Assembly: GCA_030634545.1 (NCBI GenBank)
Contig: DAOWAN010000010.1
Coordinates: 1 to 38,739, forward strand
DNA: 38,739 nt
Direction: 5' to 3'
Origin: Candidatus Nanohalarchaeota archaeon
Lineage (GTDB): Archaea; EX4484-52; B79-G9
Positions 1 to 6,631 of the stretch are shown here, one piece after another (the stretch's first letter is position 1; every line of letters begins with the position of its first letter). A model generated the notes under the pieces. The model ran no database searches, was not told the DNA's origin, and saw only the letters and a program-made list of their open reading frames with translations. A program made the position numbers and the translations under genes.

Positions 1-174
1 GGAAGATTGGAGAGACAATTAAAAATCATGAAATGTTGGGGAAGTTGTGCAATTTCAAGCGTTTTAATTTTTTGGGAAGATTGGAGAGACAATTAAAAAT
101 CATGAAATGTTGGGGAAGTTGTGCAATTTCAAGCGTTTTAATTTTTTGGGAAGATTGGAGAGACAATTAAAAAT
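1..174. repeat. Tandem repeat array A (74-bp unit)
   Basis: Two full, apparently identical 74-bp units (1-74 and 75-148) are followed by a partial third copy (149-174). The window begins exactly on a unit start, so the array may continue to the left. Each unit can fold into two hairpins: TTTTAATT (62-69) with AATTAAAA (91-98), and TGAAAT (29-34) with ATTTCA (52-57). The core AAAAATCATGAAA and the string TTTCAAGC recur in array B at 5311-5514. There is no constant-repeat/variable-spacer pattern, so this is not CRISPR. Confidence 0.9.
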
Positions 175-191
175 ACAACTATAGTGAAAGC

Positions 192-201
192 ATAAAATAA
201 A
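192..201 (+). promoter_or_regulatory. Possible TATA box before the hairpin chain
   Basis: The AT-only stretch ATAAAATAAA lies 21-30 nt before the first hairpin at 222. A normal archaeal TATA-to-start distance would begin a transcript almost exactly where the hairpin chain begins. This is inference from position only. Confidence 0.3.
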
Positions 202-221
202 TGAGCAAACATCATCATACT

Positions 222-561
222 AAATTGCATCAAGCGATTTATGTATCCTTAAAAATCACAACGTGATTTTTAGGATCCGGGCAAATCTGTGATTTGCTGG
301 ATGCAAAAAATCGCAGATTTTTAAGCATGCGACGAAGCACTTATGCTTCGGAAGCATGCGAGAAAAACCACCCGTTTGTGGTTTTTCATAGCAAAAACCA
401 GATTGCCTTCATCTATCCGGGCGAATCACAGATTCGCTGGATTTTCGAAATGCTCACCCATTTCGAAAATTGGAAATTTGGGACAAATATTCAAAATCCT
501 AAAATTGCATAGCAATTTTAAGGATATGGGAAGGCACTCTACTCAATTTATTAGTGCCTTC
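222..561. repeat. Chain of about ten short palindromes (hairpin array)
   Basis: Consecutive hairpins almost fill this interval: 222-240, 245-276, 275-302, 301-328, 325-359, 362-387, 415-442, 441-470, 476-488 (weak), 496-525 and 530-561. Several have three-base loops and neighbouring ones share or abut arms. Two (275-302 and 415-442) have the same outer ATCC/GGAT and inner GCRAATC/GATTYGC arms with a paired A-T to G-C change, and their loops (TGT, ACA) are reverse complements. Two others (245-276 and 496-525) share outer ATCCT/AGGAT arms. The stem 441-452/459-470 is a perfect 12 bp. Short open frames here read through palindromes and are not credible genes. Function is unknown: structured RNA, long 5' leader or palindromic repeat element. 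Confidence 0.85.
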
Positions 562-570
562 ACTATAAAA
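562..570 (+). promoter_or_regulatory. Possible TATA box of the sensor operon
   Basis: ACTATAAAA lies directly after the last hairpin and about 19-27 nt before the ATG at 589. That distance would give a leaderless or nearly leaderless mRNA. A weak GTGGA Shine-Dalgarno-like string also lies just before the ATG, so transcription may instead start upstream of the hairpins. Confidence 0.4.
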
Positions 571-588
571 CTAAAGAAGTGGAATTAA

Positions 589-3189
589 ATGGTTCTGAAA
601 CATATATTCTTTAAGACAGCAATCGGGCACAAACTGCCGGATCATCCTGTAACTGCATCCAAACACTGGATAGAAGTAAAAGATGTAATGACTACAGATA
701 TCGCTACTATCTCGCCGGACAAATACGTCACAGATGCAGCAAAAATCATGGCGGTAAGAAACATATCATGCATAATTGTAACAGATAACGGCACAATGAA
801 AGGCATAATCACAGAAAGAGATCTTGTAAAAACAGTTGCAGATAAAAAAGAGCATCATACAAAAGTGAAGGTAAAGTCTGTAATGTCCAGAGAGATTATA
901 ACTGTATCTCCGCATTTCACGGTCCTGAAAGCCAGTAAAATGATGGGCGTAAAGAAAATAAGAAGATTACCGGTCATTGGAGATAAAGAGCTTATTGGAA
1001 TTGTAACACAAACAGACCTTACAAGAGCCCTGACAGCCTATGGTCTGGGGTCATCAGTAGAGGAGATAATGACACAAAATGTGGCAAAAGTACAGGATAC
1101 GGCATCTGTCTCTGATGCTGTAAAAATCATGGCAAAATCCAGGATATCGTGTGTCCTGTGCATGGAAAAAGACAGGGTATCAGGTATAATCAGCGAAAGG
1201 GATATGATTAAAAAAATTCTTGCACTAAAAAAAGATCCATCGAAAGTCCATGTCAAAGAGATAATGTCTTCTCATGTAATTGATGCGCACCCTTCTTTAT
1301 CAGTATTCAGCGCAGGTCGGCTTATGGAGAGGATGAACATCCGCCGCCTTGTCATCATGAATGACAAGCAGCTGCTTGGAGTTGTAACACAGACAGATAT
1401 ATTTCTTGCAATCAAAAAAAAACTGCACGGAGAAGAAGAAATGCATATGAAACTGCTTGAAAATTCAGAATACTGCGTATACACATCTAATCTGGATGGT
1501 ATCATAACATATGTCAACCCTGCATTCATGAAACTATTTGAGGTATCGGACCAGAAAGTATTTCTGAATAAACCATTCATCCCACCTCAGTTCTGGTCTG
1601 AACAAAAAGATCGTGAAGAATTTATAGAAAGGCACAAAAAAACATTTATCAATAGTGAGGAGCTATCTCTCCTGAACTCGAAAGGCAAAAAAATATACCT
1701 TATCATCTCATCATCTTTCACAAAAGACATACACGGAAAAATCAATGGCATACAGGGGCTTGTTCGCAATATCACACAGGAAAAAGACATCGTGTCACTT
1801 ATAGAAACGCAGGATGCCCTCCGTCAATCAGAAGAAAAATACCGCAATCTTGTTGAGACAATCGAAGAGCAGATATGGGAAGTCAATGCAAAAGGCATCT
1901 ACACATACATCAGTCCTACGTCACGCGACATATATGGTCTTGAACCGGACGAAGTGATTGGGAAAACACCTTTTGACCTTATGCCAAAAGAAGAATCAAA
2001 ACACACATCCTCTACATTCAAAAAAGTACTCAAAACCAAAATGCCATTCACAAACCTTGAAACCATAGCGCAGCACAAAGATGGGCGCTGTCGGATTATG
2101 GAAACCAACGGAGTGCCGTTCTTCAAACCAGGCGGGAAACTTCTTGGCTATCGCGGTACAGCCCGCGACATCACAGAGCGCAAAAAAGCACAGGAAGCAC
2201 TGCAAGAATCAGAAGAAAAATATCGCCTCATAACAGAAAACGCAAGCGACATGATAGCAGTAGCCACATTTGCACTGAATCCAAAATATATTTACCTAAG
2301 CCCTTCCCACAAGGCTATTCTGGGCTATGACACCCAAAAATATATTGGAAAAGCCTGCTTTGACCTAATGCATCCTGACGACAAAAAAAATCTGCTTCCG
2401 ATCATAAGAAAATATCTGAAAGCAAAAGCAGAACAATTCATCACAGGAAAAGACAAGCAGCAATGCGAACAGGTAGAATGTCGTGTCAAAGATATCCGCG
2501 GCCGCTGGCATGACCTTGAATCCTATGTGACCATCATGAAAGACGAACTCCTTATTGTATCAAGAGACATCACAGACCGCAAGAAAACAGGAGAAGCACT
2601 CAGGCAATCAGAGGAAAGATACCGCGTATTATTTGAATCAGCCACAGAGGGCATACTTATTGCTGATATCAAAACAAGAAAATTTATGTATGCCAACCAC
2701 GCAATATGCAGGATGCTTGGCTACACAGAAAGAGAACTAAAACAGATGATTTTAAGCGATATCCATCCGAAAGACAAGCTAAAGCATATATTGTCTGAGT
2801 TTGAAGCGCAGGCAAAAGGCGAAAAAATGCTGGCATCAGATATCCCGTGCCTGAAAAAAGACAGGACAATCATCTATGCAGATATCAATACAACCGCAAC
2901 CATCATAGACGGTATAAAATGCAATATTGGTTTCTTCAGGGACATCACTGAGCGCAAAAAATTTGAAATCGAAAAAGAAGACCATACAGCAAAACTCCAG
3001 GAAAAAACATCAGACCTTGAACTGGCAAACGCAAAACTAAAGGGTATCCAAGACAAACTCAATAGCCAGATAGATCTTCTTGAGCGCTTCAAAAAAGCAA
3101 CAATTGATGATGTCCTTGAGATGAAGAAAATCGAGGAGGAAAACAATGACTTAAAAGAAGAGCTTAGGAGATTGAAACATGAAGATTAG
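589..3189 (+). CDS. CBS-PAS multi-domain sensor protein lacking a kinase domain
   Basis: This 866-residue protein is built from sensory modules. Four CBS motifs form two pairs (about residues 30-80, 95-148, 155-208 and 222-275), each with the typical VxxxMTxxxxTxxP start and the GIIxERD or GVVTQTD end. Four PAS/PAC units follow (about 285-397, 414-531, 542-664 and 672-790), with the usual RDITERK exits and RQSEEKYR entries, then a coiled coil from 790 to the end. There is no H-box, ATP-binding lid or other output domain. CBS pairs often bind adenine nucleotides and PAS domains bind small ligands or haem, so an energy or redox sensing role is likely. The end overlaps the next gene by 11 nt, implying translational coupling, and the coiled coil suggests it feeds signals to that kinase. 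No membrane segment was seen, so it should be cytosolic. Confidence 0.9.
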   Translation: MVLKHIFFKTAIGHKLPDHPVTASKHWIEVKDVMTTDIATISPDKYVTDAAKIMAVRNISCIIVTDNGTMKGIITERDLVKTVADKKEHHTKVKVKSVMSREIITVSPHFTVLKASKMMGVKKIRRLPVIGDKELIGIVTQTDLTRALTAYGLGSSVEEIMTQNVAKVQDTASVSDAVKIMAKSRISCVLCMEKDRVSGIISERDMIKKILALKKDPSKVHVKEIMSSHVIDAHPSLSVFSAGRLMERMNIRRLVIMNDKQLLGVVTQTDIFLAIKKKLHGEEEMHMKLLENSEYCVYTSNLDGIITYVNPAFMKLFEVSDQKVFLNKPFIPPQFWSEQKDREEFIERHKKTFINSEELSLLNSKGKKIYLIISSSFTKDIHGKINGIQGLVRNITQEKDIVSLIETQDALRQSEEKYRNLVETIEEQIWEVNAKGIYTYISPTSRDIYGLEPDEVIGKTPFDLMPKEESKHTSSTFKKVLKTKMPFTNLETIAQHKDGRCRIMETNGVPFFKPGGKLLGYRGTARDITERKKAQEALQESEEKYRLITENASDMIAVATFALNPKYIYLSPSHKAILGYDTQKYIGKACFDLMHPDDKKNLLPIIRKYLKAKAEQFITGKDKQQCEQVECRVKDIRGRWHDLESYVTIMKDELLIVSRDITDRKKTGEALRQSEERYRVLFESATEGILIADIKTRKFMYANHAICRMLGYTERELKQMILSDIHPKDKLKHILSEFEAQAKGEKMLASDIPCLKKDRTIIYADINTTATIIDGIKCNIGFFRDITERKKFEIEKEDHTAKLQEKTSDLELANAKLKGIQDKLNSQIDLLERFKKATIDDVLEMKKIEEENNDLKEELRRLKHED

Positions 3190-5296
3190 TATAACTACGA
3201 AACTGATTGCACTGTTTTTAACTATGTCACTAATACCTGTTGCGATTCTCTGTTTTTTGAGTCTTGATAGAACCCAGGATTATATGGAATGCGAAATAGA
3301 ATCCCATTTGCAGACAGCAGCAGAATCAAAGGCATACCATATTGAAACTGTTCTTGAAGAATATAAGAAAACTACTCAGATGGTAGCAACTGGGAATGTT
3401 TTTAAAGATATTGTAGATGAGAGTAAAAATTTTCCATTGATGAAAAAGGAAGTTGAACGAAGGATTGAAAGTATGATACTATCCCACGACACAGTTTCAC
3501 GAATCAGGGTTTTGAATAAAGAAGGTGTTGTGATTGCTTCCAGCTATTCAGATTTAGGGTATAATTTGAGTGCTGAGAAAATATTCATGAATGCAAAAAA
3601 TGGATGTTATATTGGTGAAATGCATATTTCCAGACTTACTGCAAATAAAGTGATAAGTATTTCTGCGCCAATTTTGCTCAATGGTGAATTTTCAGGAGTC
3701 ATCATCATAAATTTTGATGCAGATAAAGAAATATTTAAAATTACATTGCATAGAAAGGGTCTGGAAGATTCCGGGGAAATATACATCATAAATGAAAATA
3801 GTTATATGATAACACCTTCAAAGTATTTAAATGACACATTTATGAAACAGAAAGTTGACACCCGAAACGCAAATGAATGTCTTGAACATATTAATATAAT
3901 GGACACTGAACATGAACTTAAAACAATTTCATACCGCAATTATCTTGGAAATGATGTCCTTGGAGTCCATGCGCACATTCCTGAAATTCAGTGGTGCTTA
4001 TTGGCTGAAATGGATAAAACAAAAGCTTTTGAACCCATAACGCAATTGAAAATGCGGTTTTTGGCAATTTTTATTGTAATAATGCTATTAGTTGTAATAT
4101 TGTCTTTTTTTGCTGCGCATTCACTTCCCAGACCATTGATTGAACTTAGAAAATCAGCAGAAAAAATTGCAAAGGGAGAACTTGATAATAAGATAGAAAT
4201 ACACTCTAAAATAGATGAAATATGCGCCCTTGCAGAATCATTTGAGCAGATGAGAAAAGAAGTCAAAAAATCAAGAGAATCACTTGAAAAAGAAGTAGAA
4301 AAGAAAACAAAAGAAGTTGCGCAAAAACTCGCTGAAGAAGAGAAATCATCGCAAGCCATGCTATTCATACTCGAGCGCCAGAAGAGGACAAATACTCTGC
4401 TAAAAGAAAGCCGCCATGAACTTGAAAACAAGAACCTAGAACTTCAACTCCATTCAAGCAAACTTAGATCATACAACATGCAGCTACAGAATGCAGAAGT
4501 CGCCCTGAAAAAAGAAAAGCAAAATGTGGAAAAAAAAGTCGTAGAGCGGACAAAAGAACTGAAAAAAGAGAAAGAACAGGTAGAACTTCTCCTTGAACAA
4601 AAAAACAGATTCATCAACCAGCTAAGCCATGATCTGAGAACTCCCCTGACACCTATGCTAACACTTCTTCCAGTGTCAATAAAACATACAAAAAACAAAG
4701 AGGTAAAATTTGATCTTGAGATGATATTAAGAAACGCAAGATACCTGAACTCTCTGATAATTAACACTCTGGACCTTGCCCGCCTTCAGGCTAATGCAAT
4801 AAAAATCGTGAATGGCCCTGTCAATATCTCTGAGTTGATAAAAGACCTAGTGAGAGCAAATAAAACAACATATAAACAATATAATGTAAATGCTGTAAAT
4901 AATGCAAAAGAGAACATATTTGTATACGCAGACGAACTTCGCACACGCGAGATAATTGAAAACCTTGTAATGAACTCCCTGAAATTCATGCCCCGCAGAG
5001 GAACACTCACATTTAATGCATCATACAAGAGCAAAAAAGAAGTGTTAATCTCTGTTTCAGATACTGGCATCGGCATAGAAAAAGAAATACTCAAAAAAAT
5101 ATTTGAAGAATTTTACAAGGCAGATGAATCAAGGCACAACCTCATGGGTACTGGACTGGGTCTGTCCATCTGCCAGAAATTGGTTGAAAAAATGAATGGC
5201 AGAATCCGGGCAGAGAGCGAAGGCAAAAACAAGGGAACAACAATATATTTCACATTGCCGGCATATCACCCTGAAAAATCAGAGGATATTGATTAA
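3179..5296 (+). CDS. Membrane sensor histidine kinase (Cache-HAMP-HisKA-HATPase)
   Basis: This 705-residue transmembrane kinase has a first membrane helix at about 8-28, an extracellular Cache-like ligand domain at about 30-290, a second helix at about 293-313, HAMP at about 314-365, and a long coiled coil at 365-475. HisKA carries the phospho-accepting H484 in SHDLRTPLTP. The HATPase_c domain has an N-box (N599), a G1 box DTGIGI (from D628) and a G2 box GTGLGL (657-662). All catalytic boxes are present, so it should be active. The start ATG lies inside the end of the CBS-PAS gene (11-nt overlap). The receiver protein 290 nt downstream is the likely phosphate acceptor. The gene lies between the two repeat arrays. 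Confidence 0.93.
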   Translation: MKISITTKLIALFLTMSLIPVAILCFLSLDRTQDYMECEIESHLQTAAESKAYHIETVLEEYKKTTQMVATGNVFKDIVDESKNFPLMKKEVERRIESMILSHDTVSRIRVLNKEGVVIASSYSDLGYNLSAEKIFMNAKNGCYIGEMHISRLTANKVISISAPILLNGEFSGVIIINFDADKEIFKITLHRKGLEDSGEIYIINENSYMITPSKYLNDTFMKQKVDTRNANECLEHINIMDTEHELKTISYRNYLGNDVLGVHAHIPEIQWCLLAEMDKTKAFEPITQLKMRFLAIFIVIMLLVVILSFFAAHSLPRPLIELRKSAEKIAKGELDNKIEIHSKIDEICALAESFEQMRKEVKKSRESLEKEVEKKTKEVAQKLAEEEKSSQAMLFILERQKRTNTLLKESRHELENKNLELQLHSSKLRSYNMQLQNAEVALKKEKQNVEKKVVERTKELKKEKEQVELLLEQKNRFINQLSHDLRTPLTPMLTLLPVSIKHTKNKEVKFDLEMILRNARYLNSLIINTLDLARLQANAIKIVNGPVNISELIKDLVRANKTTYKQYNVNAVNNAKENIFVYADELRTREIIENLVMNSLKFMPRRGTLTFNASYKSKKEVLISVSDTGIGIEKEILKKIFEEFYKADESRHNLMGTGLGLSICQKLVEKMNGRIRAESEGKNKGTTIYFTLPAYHPEKSEDID

Positions 5297-5310
5297 AATT
5301 GGAGAATCCT

Positions 5311-5514
5311 AAGCTTTTTCATTGGCGGTTCTGACGTTATAGACAATGAAAAATCATGAAAATTGAGATAAGAGCGGTTAAATTTTCAAGCTTTTTAATT
5401 GGCGGTTCAGACGTTATAGACAATGAAAAATCATGAAAATTGAGATAAGAGCGGTTAAATTTTCAAGCTTTTTAATTGGCGGTTCAGACGTTATAGACAA
5501 TGAAAAATCATGAA
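5311..5514. repeat. Tandem repeat array B (77-bp unit), related to array A
   Basis: Unit starts at 5311, 5388 and 5465 give a 77-bp period, with two full copies and a partial third ending near 5514. Copies 1 and 2 differ at only two positions seen by eye (5320 and 5332). Each unit has two hairpins: TTTTTCATTG (5315-5324) with CAATGAAAAA (5344-5353), and TGAAAATT (5357-5364) with AATTTTCA (5381-5388). The core AAAAATCATGAAA and TTTCAAGC match array A, while the loops differ. The array fills most of the gap between the kinase and the receiver gene. Confidence 0.9.
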
Positions 5515-5585
5515 ACAGCAGATGATTTTCAATACACAATACGAACAATAAAGAACATTCAAAAAAACATTGGAGGAGAAGCAAC

Positions 5586-5957
5586 ATGAAGAAGAAAATA
5601 ATGGTTGTAGATGACAACCCGGATTTGAGATATAGTGTGAAACGCGGTCTTTGTGATATAGCTTCAGGCTACACAATAATTGAAGCAAGCGGAGGTAAAG
5701 AATGCATAGATATGCTAAAGAAAGGCAAATTGCCTGACATTATACTTCTGGATATCATGATGCCTGATATGGATGGATGGGACACTGCTGCTGAAATAAA
5801 ATCAAACACCGTATGGAAAAATATACCGGTAGTATTTCTCACAGCAAAAACCGATGACCTGAGCAAGGGAATGGGTCGCCTCACATCTGAAGATTACATT
5901 GAAAAACCATTTGATGTATATGACCTTAAAAAAAGAGTAGATGCAATACTAAAATAA
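5586..5957 (+). CDS. Receiver-only (CheY-like) response regulator
   Basis: This 123-residue protein is a single receiver domain. The acidic pair D9/D10, phospho-acceptor D56 in LLDIMMPD, the FLTAKT switch region and the conserved lysine in YIEKP are all present. There is no DNA-binding or enzymatic output domain, so it must act through protein contacts or relay phosphate. A strong GGAGGAG ribosome site precedes the ATG. It follows the histidine kinase on the same strand, separated by repeat array B, and is its most likely partner. Confidence 0.92.
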   Translation: MKKKIMVVDDNPDLRYSVKRGLCDIASGYTIIEASGGKECIDMLKKGKLPDIILLDIMMPDMDGWDTAAEIKSNTVWKNIPVVFLTAKTDDLSKGMGRLTSEDYIEKPFDVYDLKKRVDAILK

Positions 5958-6190
5958 AAAAATACCTGCAAGAAACAGTGCATATCCCTGTAAAAAACCA
6001 AACCATTTAGAGGAGAAAAAAACATTGCAATAAAAAACACATGTAATACTTACAGGTATAACTGCTGTTGTAACCATGCAATTATACATTGTGGTTTATA
6101 ATCCTCAGAGGTAACAAACACAAAAAGCGATATGGCTCTGAGGTCATTGTTTGTGTCGCGGCATAATCAAAATACAGAGGAGATGAAAAC
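5958..6190 (+). promoter_or_regulatory. Structured leader of the 6191 gene
   Basis: This gap contains nested complementary segments. CCTCAGAG (6103-6110) pairs with CTCTGAGG (6136-6143), and ACACAAA (6118-6124) inside that loop can pair with TTTGTGT (6150-6156) beyond it, an H-type pseudoknot layout. A longer-range CCTGTAA/TTACAGG pairing lies further upstream. A GAGGAGA ribosome site precedes the ATG at 6191. No ligand class was recognised. Confidence 0.4.
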
Positions 6191-6565
6191 ATGATAGCAA
6201 CAAAAAATACAGAAATACTTGAAAAAGTACTGGTAACAATACATGATATAACATCAAGGACAACATCGGGTCACTATGCACAGATAATTCTTGATACTCA
6301 GGTGAAGAAGCTAGAAGCAAGCTACCCGTTTTTGAAGCATGTGACAGTAAAGACAATAAGCTTCTCAACCAGTGCAAAAACAATCAACATAGACGCAGCA
6401 ATTGACAAAGAATATCCAAAGAATGTGGAAAAAGCAATACAGGATTTAGTATTATCCATAAGCAAAATGCTCGGCTCTGAAAAAAAATACTTTATATCAG
6501 AATTCAAAGGATACATGGGACGCGACTATGAAGTCAAACTGCAGAATATGGGTGTAAAATTATAA
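6191..6565 (+). CDS. Small soluble protein of unknown function
   Basis: This 124-residue protein has no signal peptide or membrane helix and a mixed alpha/beta pattern. I do not recognise its family. A good GAGGAGA ribosome site 8 nt before the ATG supports translation. It is the last plus-strand gene of the signalling block and converges with the surface-protein gene that ends at 6632, so it may belong to the receiver's regulon or pathway; that link is positional only. Confidence 0.75.
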   Translation: MIATKNTEILEKVLVTIHDITSRTTSGHYAQIILDTQVKKLEASYPFLKHVTVKTISFSTSAKTINIDAAIDKEYPKNVEKAIQDLVLSISKMLGSEKKYFISEFKGYMGRDYEVKLQNMGVKL

Positions 6566-6631
6566 CTGTGTACTGAGAAATACCTTCTGTTTTTAAACTG
6601 CGGTAATTCCCAATGATTCGTTCACACAGAG

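Noticed and set aside
1-174. CRISPR array
   Set aside because: The whole 74-bp unit is repeated, with no unique spacers, and no cas gene is nearby. The same holds for 5311-5514.
294-588. Two overlapping short frames (294-512 and 343-588)
   Set aside because: They translate the hairpin chain; the codons follow palindromes, there is no ribosome site, and the two frames overlap each other.
3988-4431. Long minus-strand frame opposite the histidine kinase
   Set aside because: Serine/phenylalanine-rich shadow of the lysine/glutamate-rich coiled coil of a clear kinase gene.
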